NCBI GenBank assembly: GCA_037043455.1
Contig: JAWPHD010001444.1
Location: 62,001 to 126,000, forward strand
Direction: 5' to 3'
Origin: Cyrtodaria siliqua
Lineage: Eukaryota > Mollusca > Bivalvia > Adapedonta > Hiatellidae
Length of the DNA: 64,000 nt
The position numbers were made by a program, and so were the translations under genes. Numbering within the stretch: the stretch's first letter is position 1; the number at the start of each line of letters is the position of its first letter. Below, piece by piece: positions 36,540 to 47,171 of this stretch. The notes below the pieces were generated by a model that saw nothing but the letters and a program-made list of their open reading frames with translations, was not told where the DNA came from and searched no databases.

Positions 36540-36878
36540 TTTTAAGTAGATCATTCTTTTGTTGTTCTGGCTTCTGCCAAGTCATTGAGTACTTACTTTG
36601 TGGCTTCCGAGGCTTTTTTTTATATTATGTCTACATGATCATTTATTTGTTTTACTTATATTGCCTATTAATGTTGCCTTGTTTGTTAGCGATTATATAT
36701 AAAAAACAATCCCGTTTATTGGGATGACACTAGGGTAAGAGTGCAGTTTGGTGCACCCTAGAACCTGGTTTAAACCCCCAGCGGCCTTTCCTTTGCCACA
36801 GAACGTTCCAACGCGGTAGCCCTATTGTCAACCATTTTGTGTTTGTGATGTCTTATTTTGCCTTTTATTCATCTTCAT
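36540..36878 (+). mobile_element. Dominant retroelement, 5'-truncated copy (plus)
   Basis: Carries TTGTTGTTCTGGCTTCTGCC at its start and CCTATTGTCAACCATTTT near its end. It directly adjoins a minus-strand copy at 35740-36530, making an inverted pair. Confidence 0.7.
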
Positions 36879-36880
36879 AG

Positions 36881-38127
36881 ATATACTGAAAGGAAAAAGA
36901 AACGCAGGGTGCTTATTTCCGCTATATATTACGTTATTATTATTATGCAGTATTACGTAATCTAAGTTGTTACACGATTTGTCGTTAATTGGAAATAGCT
37001 GTTTTTCATATTAAAAACATTAATGGTGTTTATATAATCTTTAATTAGCTATGGCGATTTTCGCCTAATCATGGAGCTTAGACGTAGAATAAAGTCAATA
37101 CGAGCGCCATGATATAGTGTGCATTTATATATTTATTATTTTTTGTAGGGTGGTTGGTTGGGGATTGTGGCGGTTTTAGAATTTTCAACTCTGACTGGCT
37201 GTTGTAAAACACAGAGCCTGAATGATATATGTTATAACCCTGGTGATGAACGGGGCCCGCCCCCGCTGTTTTAATAAGCCAATGGTATTCGTGTTGCGTT
37301 ATAAACACTGAAGCGCGTAATAGGTTTATAAACCGGGGTCCGGGACGTACGTACAGAGAACAAACGCTTTGCATAAATATCCAGTCACTTCGCAATTAGA
37401 TTATTTATTCGCATTGTTTATTCTGGGAAGTAAGTAACAAACAACTGGTGGGTGTAGTGTCGATATATGCCAGAAAGTGACTTTTTATTCACAAGGGTGT
37501 GAATATGTTTAAAGTTCAATTAGTAGACATGTAATATTGCATGAAGCATTGTAATATTATGTAACACATATTAATTTCCTTTAATTGCATAATGAAACTG
37601 ATATAGAATAAAGCACTATAAAATTAGATGTACTAAATATTATTATGCAATATTACGTAATCTAAGTTGTTACACGATTTGTCGTTAATTGGAAATAACT
37701 GTTTTTTATATTAAAAACATTGTATTCCAAGGAAATCCCAAGATGTTTTGTAAAAAGAAAAGTGCATTTAGTTAGAGAAAGGACACAACTGTGATCTTAT
37801 AGACGTTTTAATCACAGTACACGTTGTAACAAGAAATTCATAAATGCTGAAGTTCCTCTTTGAAAAATTGAGCCAGTTCAGTACTGTATTTAATGTTCAG
37901 TGATTGCAACATTTAAAGCCTAATTTTGCTCACATGCTTGAGCCAAATGCGCATTCTGACGATAATGAAACTTTAAAGGGGTAACCATTGGTGTGTTCAG
38001 TGCTGTTTAACTTTCTAAAAGGACAGGCCTAATGTCGCCCTGTACCATTCGATTAGCAGTAAGATATTAAACTTACAATATATAGCGGAAATACGCACCC
38101 TGCGTTTCTTTTTCCTTTCAGTATAAT
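36881..38127. mobile_element. MITE with ~46-bp TIRs, copy 2, carrying an internal duplication/insertion
   Basis: The left TIR at 36882-36930 starts ATACTGAAAGGAAAAAGAAA and the right TIR at 38077-38127 is nearly its perfect inverse. Inside, an 83-bp segment (36938-37020) recurs directly at 37638-37720, bracketing about 617 bp that copy 1 lacks. The rest of the interior matches copy 1. It lies in intron 4 of the EGF gene. Confidence 0.78.
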
Positions 38128-38254
38128 ATTTCTAATCGTTAAATAATACTGAGAAATATTTTTAAATTGAATTTCATACTTCTATGAATATTTAGTGTAT
38201 ACTGTTAATGCAATCATTTTGTGATGAGGTAGAAGGAGTGTTACGGGAAACAAC

Positions 38255-38345
38255 TTAACGTCATTTACCTAACGTCATTTACCTAACGTCATACAGGAAA
38301 TGACGTGACGTCGTTATGGTGTTATCTTAACGTCAGCCATTTTAA
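38255..38345. promoter_or_regulatory. Cluster of CRE-like ACGTCA/TGACGT motifs
   Basis: Within about 90 bp there are three AACGTCAT motifs in short tandem repeats (TTACCTAACGTCA), a TGACGTGACGTCG block and a further AACGTCA. These are half-sites for CREB/ATF-type factors. It lies 180 bp upstream of exon 5 in an intron. A regulatory role is only inferred, because tandem duplication alone could explain the motif count. Confidence 0.4.
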
Positions 38346-38524
38346 CAACAATATGGATTTTACTTAAAAGCTGTATTTCTGTGATTTTTCTTGAAAAAGA
38401 ACATGCGTTCGAAAGTTTGAAGAAATTAGTAACGATTTATTTAATATTTTGTTGTAGTTGAAAATAATATTTCTAATAGCTTTAATTTTATGTGTTCCGT
38501 TATATATTTGATTTTCTTTTCAAG

Positions 38525-38577
38525 AATCGAAGTTGAATATACGGTGGTTAAAGCCCCTGCAGTGACAACACCACCAG
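38525..38577 (+). CDS. Exon 5: last MNNL strand and Thr/Pro linker
   Basis: This short exon follows TTTCTTTTCAAG and ends CCACCAG|GTACAT in phase 1. It completes an arginine codon from exon 4 and reads I-E-V-E-Y-T-V-V-K, then A-P-A-V-T-T-P-P. In Delta and Jagged the equivalent strand (L-x-Y-S-Y-R-V-x-C) runs straight into the first DSL cysteine. Here the strand is kept but is followed by a proline/threonine linker and no DSL. Because exons of 1-1 phase can be skipped or inserted without breaking frame, a missed exon in the following intron cannot be excluded. Confidence 0.6.
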
Positions 38578-39304
38578 GTACATGTACTTATGGAAGAAAA
38601 ACAGGCTGTTTTATACCATATTAATTTCATTGATATTTAATTAGTGTGATCATATAGATGCATCTTTATCCGTTCCCGACTGCCTGAATAGTTTTGCTCA
38701 ATGCATCGTTTCGGAAAAAAAGTGATTTTGTGTAGGAGGCTTTAAAGCTACACGGTCTCTATATCAATCGATTTCTTCTTTGTAGGCGTGTCCTTATTTG
38801 TAACTTCATGTTCACCAGCTCATGTCGAAATCGGGTATTTAAGCGAGCAAATATAGCGCAGAAAATCATTTACTGTATATTCGTCGACCAGTGCACGTCG
38901 TACCTATACACAGGTAACAGTATTTTTTACAGAAAAAAAGTTAACAAGCCTCTTTCGGGACGCGAACACACGACCTTCTGATTTCAAGCCAGGTGCTCTG
39001 TTCACTGAACTATAACTGTACTTGAGAACATAGTATACTAACTACTATCAAGATGGATCAATACATATATAGTCCATCTTGTCGCACTTGTAAATTAACA
39101 TTGCCTGGTATAATATTGTATGTTCTCAATATGCAACTAATACTTCGCCTCAAAACAACCATATCTGGACTTGTTGTTTAACGCTTGATGAGTTTGTGTG
39201 TGCTCGCTAGTTATTACGTAATGCCGATTTATTGTTAAAAATGCTACACCATACCAATTAAAGGCATTTTCTGTAGTTTTACATGCGCAGCATTTTGGTC
39301 GACT

Positions 39305-39508
39305 ACCCCCAGTGGCCTACTTTGCCACCGACCGTTCCAAGGCGGTAGCCCTTTTGTCAACCCTTTCGTGTTTGTGATGTCGTTTGCATTTATTATTGCT
39401 TTTGAATTCTTGTTTGTCTGTTTGCGTGTTTGTTTCTGTGTTTTGTGGTTGACTGTCCTCCTTGAATGCTACTTTCCCTGTCCGATCTTTTTATATTTCT
39501 TCTCTTCT
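39305..39508 (+). mobile_element. Dominant retroelement, short 3' end (plus)
   Basis: About 200 bp from ACCCCCAGTGGCCTACTTTG to TCCGATCTTTTTATATTTCT. It lies inside the TTAA/tRNA-like element copy 1. Confidence 0.75.
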
Positions 39509-39547
39509 AAAACTAGTGGATGGATTGTCCCAAAAAATGTACAGATG

Positions 39548-39590
39548 CAAAAAAAAAAAAAAAAAAAATTTTTTTTTTTTTTTTTTTTAT
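39548..39590. repeat. A-run / T-run junction
   Basis: About 20 A residues are followed directly by about 20 T residues, a perfect hairpin-forming junction between the retroelement 3' end and the 187-bp array. Confidence 0.95.
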
Positions 39591-40412
39591 TGTCTTTATT
39601 TATATAAATGCCTATTATAAGAAACATATATCAAATAGGAAAAATATAGCGTTTTGTAAAAATTTCAAAAAAAATAATAAAAAATAAGCATAATGGTATG
39701 GTTCCAAAAACCAATATTAAATCTCAATATAATGGTAACCTATACTTTTATTTGCATATATTGTCTTACTATATGTTAAAATAAGTGCCTAGGAAGTTTG
39801 AACAAATTCTGTTATTAGGAACATACAAAAAAGGAAAATATACCATTTCTATATAATTTCATACAAAACTTGGCCTTTTAGCATAGGGGTAGGGTTTCCA
39901 AAATAAATTCTAAACAAGCATGGGGACCTAACATTTTTATTGCAAATTTTGTTTTTATATATGTTCAACTATGTGCTTAGAAAGTTTAAACAAATTGTCT
40001 TATTGGGAACATACAAAAAAAGGAAAGTATATCATTATGGACTAATTTGTGCATACATTTTGGCAATGGTCTCAACAGATTTTGTAAAAAAATATAGGTT
40101 TTACATAAAGATGAGCCTAAATGTTATTATAATTAAATATTCTTTACTTTAATACAATTTTATCAGAATTGTGACCGATGAATAAATGATTAGACTTCAA
40201 AAATGTCTTATTTAGCTATTACATGGACTTGTTCAACTTTTTGGACAGATTGACATGATGGTGGCATTACACATTATTTTTTAAAATTTTAACGATTATG
40301 GTGACCTACCATTATTTTTGCATTTTCTGTCTACATGTATAACAGACTTATTGTACAAAAGGTTTAAAGAAAATCTCTTATGCAGAAAAAACTATAGAAA
40401 ATGTCTTTAATA
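39590..40412. repeat. Diverged tandem repeat, ~187-bp unit
   Basis: The block AAGTTTGAACAAATTCTGTTAT, then GGAACATACAAAAAAGGAAA, recurs at about 39611, 39798 and 39985 with a weaker fourth copy near 40370. It is part of the insertion inside the TTAA/tRNA-like element copy 1. Confidence 0.75.
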
Positions 40413-41029
40413 GACGTGGTCTAGTGGTTCAGCGTACATCCTTCAACACTTAAAAGTGCAAGGCTGCGGTTCAAATCACTTTGGGCAACTTTTTGTTATC
40501 ACGGATATTCTGAAGCTGTATATTTATCGATGTTACCTGTACGGAGGCTAAATAAAAACGTGAAACTTTACGCATCGATTTCTGCCTTATATACCGACTT
40601 TTGGGGTGTTCGTCGATTTGAAACTACTTCACAACGTGACTCATTCTTATGAGTTATTACCAGTTAAAATAGAGAGTGTGTAGCTTTAAGGTGCTTGGTT
40701 ATAATCATAAAGATTTTAAAATGAATATCTAAGTTAAACTGTGAAAGTAATATATTTAGTTCATATGGTATTTGTTAACTTTAACGTTTGCAAATGTTGT
40801 AAGTTTTCAGATACAGCAATTTACTTTAAATATATTGTAATGAATGGTAATATGAATTCGTTTTATAAAACATATCGAGATGAAGTCAACATTATTAAAT
40901 TCATAATGTGTGGTATTGTAAATATTTATTTATTGTTATAAGTAAAAGTAACAAGAAAGGAAGCAACACAAAAATATAATTAACACATTTATTTACATAA
41001 AATATTCACTTACCGAATACACAAATCCA

Positions 41030-41500
41030 GTTTTTCATTAATATCCAATTTTTTAATTAAGTCCAAATAAAATTATCCAATGTTCCTTTAATTCACATTA
41101 GCTAGTGTCTCTTTAATCCAAAACAGTAAGTGTCTCTTTAATCCAAATGTTAATTGTCCTTTCAGTCCAAATTAATTTTCAATATTTATGGTTAAGTCCA
41201 AATATCAAATTTCACTGTTATCATGAATGAGCACAATAATAAGTAAATCCTCTCACAAATATATTTATATTTTTAAAAGCATCCAATTCAAAATTGATTT
41301 TTTACTGAACATAACTCAACTCAACTCAACTACTGAGCTACTCTCAGAGTCCGTTTATATCCCGCCCAAAGATTGTTCGAAAAGCTTTCCCACTAAAACA
41401 GTCCAATGAAAATAGTCCAAATTTCACCATAAATGAATTTGCATCAAACAGTCCAATGAGAACAGTCCAAATTTCATCATCAATGAATTTGCATAAATAT
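41030..41500. repeat. Short repeats with TAGTCCAAAT-type motif upstream of exon 6
   Basis: Several TTTAATCCAAA / CAGTCCAAAT motifs lead to two copies of a 55-bp unit (CAGTCCAATGA-AA-AGTCCAAATT, then AATGAATTTGCAT) at about 41398 and 41450. Confidence 0.75.
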
Positions 41501-41983
41501 TTTGCAAACATGGTAAGCATGTTTACATTTATTCTAATTTTAGCTGTTATTCAAGGCCAAATCAATAATAAACATGCAATGCAACATGTACAATTTGAGA
41601 TACAGGTAACACTATCTCATATAAACTACTGGTCCGAAGCAAAATTAAATTTGGCATTACAAGCTTGTATTAAAGGCTGAGTTGCATTTCAAACTGAAGA
41701 ACATCATTTGTTAAATTGTATTTTCTACACATATGATGATTCTTGATATGATATTTTCAGGAATTAAAATATTGGCCCAAATCATATAAGTGCTTAAAAT
41801 AAAGCATGCCCTAGACATGTAATAGTTTTAATCTTCATTTAATTCATTTACGCATTAGATCGTCATATTAGTAGAAAAAGGTAACACATGCATTCTTTTT
41901 ACTTATGCACTTGGTACCTTTCTACACCAATTAGACGAAATATTTTGAAAGCATATGGTTTATATTCGTTTATTGTTGACCAG

Positions 41984-43135
41984 GCACACATTGTCAGAAC
42001 AGCACAGAGTTTCCTCATGAATGTATTAACCGATGGAACGTGTGCAATGGAGACCGGGCCGTATCATGTACGAATACACCTGGATCGTACACTTGCTATT
42101 GTCTTAACGGTTACAATGCTCCTGACTGTCAAGATAGAGATGAATGTTCAAATGGATATCCTGCATGCCATAATAATGGAACATGCGTTAATACGCCCGG
42201 TTCATACCATTGCCTTTGTGATGCCGGGTATCAAAATAAACACTGTACGGATGACATTGACGAGTGCACCGTATCACACCCTTGCAAGCATGGAACCTGT
42301 CATAACTCGATAGGATCATATAGATGTGACTGTAATTCAGGCTATAATGGAACGAATTGCGACATTGATATCGATGAATGTTTGTCTAACCCATGTCAAA
42401 TGAATGGACGCAATCACGGAACGTGTATTGATGGAATTGCATCATACAAATGTTCGTGTTTAGATGGATTTACCGGCGAAACCTGCGAAACAAATATCGA
42501 TGAATGTGCGTCAAGTCCTTGTCAGCATAACGGAACATGTCATGACGAATATGCATCGTATGGGTGTTCCTGTTCATACGGATATACTGGCATACTTTGT
42601 GAGAATGATAGAGATGAATGCTTGAACAAACCGTGTCACCACGATGCGACGTGTGTCAATACATTTGGGTCCTTTAACTGTGTTTGTGATACTGGGTTTA
42701 GTGGAAACTACTGTGAAAATGATATAGACGAATGTGCATATAACCGGTGTGGCAACAATGGTGTATGTATGAACGTTCCAGGGTCTTTTGTCTGTGTGTG
42801 CGGCAGTGGATTTTATGGTAAAAACTGTGCCAACGATGTAAACGAATGCTCCCAAAATCCGTGTCAAAATAATGGATTATGTGTTAATACTGACGGGTCA
42901 TTTGTTTGCAAATGCCTTGCTGGTTATCTCGGAAATATTTGTGAAATTGATCACCGCCAATATGTAGATAAATGTTATTGCACTGCCGGATACATGGGCC
43001 AGTATTGCACCGTAGATTATGATGAATGCGCCGACAACCCGTGTGTCAATGGAGGCACGTGTCGGAATACACACGGTAGTTATTTGTGCTCATGTGCAGA
43101 TGGATTTATTGGAAAGAACTGCGCCAGTACAACAA
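41984..43135 (+). CDS. Exon 6: tandem calcium-binding EGF-like repeats
   Basis: One open exon of 1152 bp in 1-1 phase: the acceptor is GTTGACCAG at 41983, and the donor is ACAACAA|GTAAGT. It encodes an atypical first EGF module, then eight modules opening with D/N-x-D/N-E-C (DRDEC, DIDEC, NIDEC, DVNEC, DYDEC), the calcium-binding EGF signature. Between modules 8 and 10 sits a remnant of about 22 residues with only three cysteines. Several modules have a Ser/Thr before the third cysteine (CxxxxTC, fits O-fucosylation), and two fit the O-glucosylation motif CxSxPC (CLSNPC, CASSPC). EGF arrays of this kind mediate extracellular protein contacts. An internal ATG at 42040 is not needed as a start, since the frame is open back to the acceptor. 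Confidence 0.96.
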
Positions 43136-43179
43136 GTAAGTGTTTAATATGATACATACACGGAGCCTCTGAATTCACC

Positions 43180-43499
43180 TTAAAGGGACACACGGCAATC
43201 TTGATTGTTTAAACTAACGGCGTCCCTTTAGTTTTCTACATGAATTGCGTTTGTCCAATCGCTAATATTAATTATAATAAAAATATAACGCAAATTGCTT
43301 GTGTATATTATTAACTGTAGATGATATTGCATCAATAATATTTTGAAAGCTATGGTAGAATAAAACGAAAAACTGAAAACCAGAAATGTATTTAATTAAA
43401 TGCATATATATTTAGGGTCAAAAGGATATTGGTTAATTAAACAGAATACGCCAATTTCAGTTATTGATAAACACTTTAAGATTACCGTATGTCCCTTAA
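43180..43499. mobile_element. TTAA MITE (GGGACACACGGCAATCTTGA family), 320 bp
   Basis: TTAA flanks both ends; the left end reads AGGGACACACGGCAATCTTGA and the right end is a near-perfect inverse (AAGATTACCGTATGTCCCT). It begins 45 bp after exon 6 of the EGF gene, so it sits directly behind that donor site. Confidence 0.8.
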
Positions 43500-44169
43500 C
43501 ATATTAACATTCAAAATAAAAAATAGTTTTTATGTCTTATTATTATAATATCTGAGATAACTGCATATTAATGTCAGTTACAAGTAATGAAATATTAAAA
43601 TCAAGTTATCGTGGTAATCTGTGTTAACATCTTACAAAGAAACGGTCAACGAGAAAATGTGGTGTCTACAGAAATAAAGAGAAAGAATTATAAAGGGAGA
43701 CTTCAATAACCTGAATATTACCTACTTTCTAGCCTTATTATTACTTTCAACTTGCACCTGATATTTCATCACGTTATTTTTATCATTGTATTATATTTAG
43801 ACGATTCATTTTTTCAATTATTTCTTTTAAAATATGACAATTTTAAACACAAACTACTTGAAAGGGTATTTTCCTCATTAAGTCACACATGTTAAACACT
43901 TTTTTTTAGTAAAAATGAGTTTTAAATGGATACTATTTCGGTATTGACATGCATCTTCATATAGAGAAACATCAATACGAACCGAGGTGAACCAAATGGT
44001 TGGACAAGTTGTTTGGAGAGAGTTATCAGGGGAGACAATAAATACTGAAATGGGGATCCATTGGAAGCAACAAACACAAACAAGAGATAAAAATACCAGA
44101 CTCGGTTTTATTAAATCTGTTCATGAGAGGTAATGTAAGTGCAACACTTTCACGCCTTCTAGATTCGGC

Positions 44170-45027
44170 TTAACGCTACAGAGTCTCTATATCAATCGAT
44201 TTCTTCTTTGTGGGCGTGTCTTCATTTGTAACTTCATGTTCACCAGCTCATGTCGAAATCGGGTATTTAAGCGAGAAAATATAGCGCAGGAAATCATTTA
44301 CTGTATATACATCGACCAGTGCACATCGTACCTATACACATATAACAGTGATGTTTACAGACAAAACAGTTAGCTTCTTGCGGGGCTCGAACACACGACC
44401 TTCTGATTTCAACTCCGGTGCTCTATCCACTGAACTACAACGCTACTTGAGAACGTAGTATACTAACTACCATATATTAAGAGGCAAAATAACTTAACAT
44501 ATTTGAACGCAACTAAAGTGGATCTATAAATATGTAGCCCATATTGTCGCACGTGTAAATTAACATTGCCTGGTGTAATACTGTATGTTATCAATATGAA
44601 ACTAATACTTCGCCTCAAATCAACCAAATCTCGACTTGTTTATCTGTACTTATTGTTATTTAGCGCTTGATGAGTTTGTGTGCACGCGCTTGTTATTACG
44701 TAATGCCTATTTAGTGTTAAAAATGCTACAACATACCAATAAATAGCAGTGGTCTAGTGGTTCAGCGTACATCTTTCAAAACTTATAAGTGAAAGGCTGT
44801 GGTGCAAATCCCGTTCCGGGCAACTATTTTGTTATCACATATATTCTGGAGCCGTATTTTTATCGATGTTACCTGTACGGAGGCTAAATAAAAAAGTGAA
44901 ATTTTACGCATCGATTTCTGCTTATATACCGACTTTTGGGGTGTTCGTCGATTTGAAACTACTTCACACGTGACTCATTCATATTCATGAGTTATTACCA
45001 GTTAAAATAGGGACTGTACAGCTTTAA
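44170..45027. mobile_element. TTAA element with two opposed tRNA-like segments, copy 2 (intact, 858 bp)
   Basis: This copy is flanked by TTAA on both sides and bounded by imperfect inverted termini (GCTACAGAGTCTCTAT; right end ATAGGGACTGTACAGC). A minus-strand tRNA-like segment lies at 44378-44445 and a plus-strand one at about 44752-44825. Sequence to the right of 45027 continues as the internal part of another copy, beginning at an internal TTAAGCGAGC, so this copy either inserted into a sibling or recombined with it. Confidence 0.72.
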
Positions 45028-45302
45028 GCGAGCAAATATAAGACAGGACATTATTTATTGTATAGACATCAACCAGTGCACATCGTACCTGTACACAGAT
45101 AACATTATGATTTACGGAAGAAAAAAAATGCCTCTTTCGGGACTCGAACACACGACATTCTGATTTCAAGTCAGGTGCTCTATCCACTGAGCTATAACGC
45201 TTCTTGAGAAATTGGTATACAAACTACCATTTATTATGAGGCAAAATAACTAAACATATTTGAACGCAACTCAAGAAAAATCCATAAATATATAGTCCAT
45301 CT
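45028..45302. mobile_element. TTAA/tRNA-like element, copy 3, left part
   Basis: The segment matches the internal left portion of copies 1 and 2, including the minus-strand tRNA-like segment (45125-45205). It breaks exactly where the 6.05-kb transposon begins and resumes at 51350. The first ~120 bases expected at its left are replaced by copy 2. Confidence 0.7.
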
Positions 45303-45362
45303 CAGTAGGAACGCCACGGACCTATAACATATCAGTTCTGTTCGCATTTTAACTCCGCGAAC

Positions 45363-45593
45363 ATGGACTATTTCTTTGTATTTTACGGACTATTTTACGA
45401 ATTTTCAACTAAAACAGACGCCATTTTTTTACACCCGAAATTGGGCGCGCTACGTCGGCGAGCACTACGGCTACCTATGGAGTTTAACAACACGCGTACA
45501 GTGTTTCATACCGTAGATTATGTAAAAACTTATACCTTACCGGACGAAATAACGTCCCATTATGTGTCAACACGATGCAGTGTTGGTGACTGA
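45363..45593 (+). CDS. Small ORF near the left end of the 6-kb transposon
   Basis: A 76-codon ORF begins 60 bases inside the left terminus of the 6.05-kb element, in a locally GC-richer segment (GGGCGCGCTACGTCGGCGAG). It contains an R-T-V-F-H motif that recurs in another short ORF at 49154, because a short DNA stretch (CGCGTACAGTGTTTCA) is shared. It could be a first exon or leader of the element's own gene, or chance. No family was recognised. Confidence 0.2.
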   Translation: MDYFFVFYGLFYEFSTKTDAIFLHPKLGALRRRALRLPMEFNNTRTVFHTVDYVKTYTLPDEITSHYVSTRCSVGD

Positions 45594-46609
45594 CAGGTCA
45601 CCGTGACATAACTTGACACGTGAAATTGACATGTTGTTGCAAGTTGGATTTGGGATTATTGTCTGCTGCTGGAGGTCCATGATCAAGGTATTTGTTTTGT
45701 CATTAATATGTGTTTGTTAATAAACAGTACACACCCCTTTTAGATCGTGCATATTTAGACATTGGCCAAATACAGTGCCTAAAAAAGTAGTGTATAGTGT
45801 ATAATAGAAAGTTCATAATCACTATTAGTGTACTCCGATCTTTCCAGTAACTGGATGTACTGTAGAACGTTTCGTGGAATAAAACAATTGCTAGTAGAAA
45901 TGCTATCAATGTCCCCCGCCCCCCGCCCCCACCAAGTACGGTAGATGGGGGTTTGGGGGTAGATGGAGCTTGCATACCGAAAACAAGGAGGGGGTAAGAA
46001 AACTAGAAACCCCCTCCACACCCACCCCTCAGATGCATGAATGTAAATAGTTAGCGTTGTCTCTATATCGTTATGTTATCCCCATTTTCTCGCACATTCG
46101 TGAATACATAACCCGATACAACTACCATTGAAACAATGTAATCTGCCATAGACATTTGACTGAAATCGGTCAGATTCATATTTATGTACAGTAAAGTTTT
46201 GAGGCAAGGAAGTGATTTTGAATTTACATTTATTTACATTCTGTTGCGAAAAAAACAACGCAATTTCGAGAAATTACATTTCACTTAAAAGCCTTTAAGG
46301 CGGTGTAGCTACTACGCTTGCCTCCAGTGTGTCTCAAAAGAAATGACTATTCCATGGGCTGGAAATATGCTGTGAAAGTGGAACAATGTTTTTAATGGAT
46401 CTCCAGTTGGGCTACATTATATTTTACATGTATAATGAATGATGAGAGATGTTTTTATTACATTAACAGTGTTATTGAGCACAAGTAGTATTCATGCTTT
46501 ATTCAATTTAGTTATTTTATCTTTTCTTTTTTAAATATGTTACATTATGTATAACAAAGGATAAACTATGTCTGTTTGATCATTGACATTGGATTGATGT
46601 TGTTTTCAG

Positions 46610-46712
46610 AGAGGTCTCAAATGTGAATCGTGCCCTTGAGCAGCTCTAAGTGAATTGATACTGACGACTTCAGAATGTCAAGCCGTATTAAATGCCATTG
46701 GATCATATGGAG
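46610..46712 (+). CDS. Candidate exon with short ORF start inside the 6-kb transposon
   Basis: The segment has an acceptor (TTGTTTTCAG) and a good donor (GGAG|GTAAGAG). An ATG at 46676 opens 12 codons that splice in frame onto 48118. It lies within the 6.05-kb DNA element, so it may be transposon-derived, non-coding, or part of a captured transcript. No homology was recognised. Confidence 0.25.
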
Positions 46713-46893
46713 GTAAGAGCCTTTTTAAAAATTGTTTGCACTTGTGTAGTTCTTTAAATGGAGCTTGTGTTATGCTTGCACGGTGCTGTTCAAAGTTAGA
46801 GTAAAAATATTTCAGTGATATTTCAGTGCAGCGTGATTGTCATATGAGCTCGTGTAAACTACATGTACTGGATACATGCGAAAACAAGTTGTG

Positions 46894-47171
46894 TTAAAGG
46901 GACACTAGGCAGTCTTTATTTGTTTAAAACTTCTGGAGTTCGGTTAATTTTTCTGCATAGTTTGCATTTGTGTATCATTAATATTATTTATTAGAATAGT
47001 TCAGAAGAAATTGTTTTACACATTACTTACTGTTGATAATAGTGCACCTATAATAATTTGTTTAACTTTTAATGCAAGCAGGTTTAAATTTAACATGTTA
47101 CCAGGTTAACAAATGGAGATGCTAATGTTAAAGCTTGATAAATACTTCAAGATTGCCGTGTGTCCCTTTAA
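46894..47171. mobile_element. TTAA MITE (same family), 278 bp
   Basis: The left end is TTAA-AGGGACACTAGGCAGTCTT and the right end TTCAAGATTGCCGTGTGTCCCT-TTAA. It is nested within the 6.05-kb transposon. A further left end of the same family starts at 47210 with no matching right end recognised. Confidence 0.75.

Larger units (their letters stand above)
38742..40689. mobile_element. TTAA element with two opposed tRNA-like segments, copy 1 (interrupted)
   Basis: TTAA flanks both ends, with imperfect TIRs (AGCTACACGGTCTCTAT at left; the inverted form near 40666-40685). About 200 bases in, on the minus strand, is a tRNA-like segment (38950-39008) with A-box and B-box similarity and a UGA-type anticodon loop. 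A second tRNA-like segment (about 40419-40490) is on the plus strand. Comparison with copy 2 shows that roughly 39250-40413 is an insertion holding a retroelement 3' end, an A20/T20 run and a 187-bp tandem array. It sits in intron 5 of the EGF gene. Confidence 0.7.

Noticed and set aside
38950..39008. Possible functional tRNA-Ser gene (minus)
   Set aside because: A- and B-box similarity is good, but the stems do not pair fully and the same segment recurs inside each TTAA element copy, so it is element sequence.
42574..42867. Minus-strand ORF of 97 codons and plus-strand ORF 41888-42313 over the EGF exon
   Set aside because: Both overlap the EGF repeat exon in other frames and only mirror its periodic composition.
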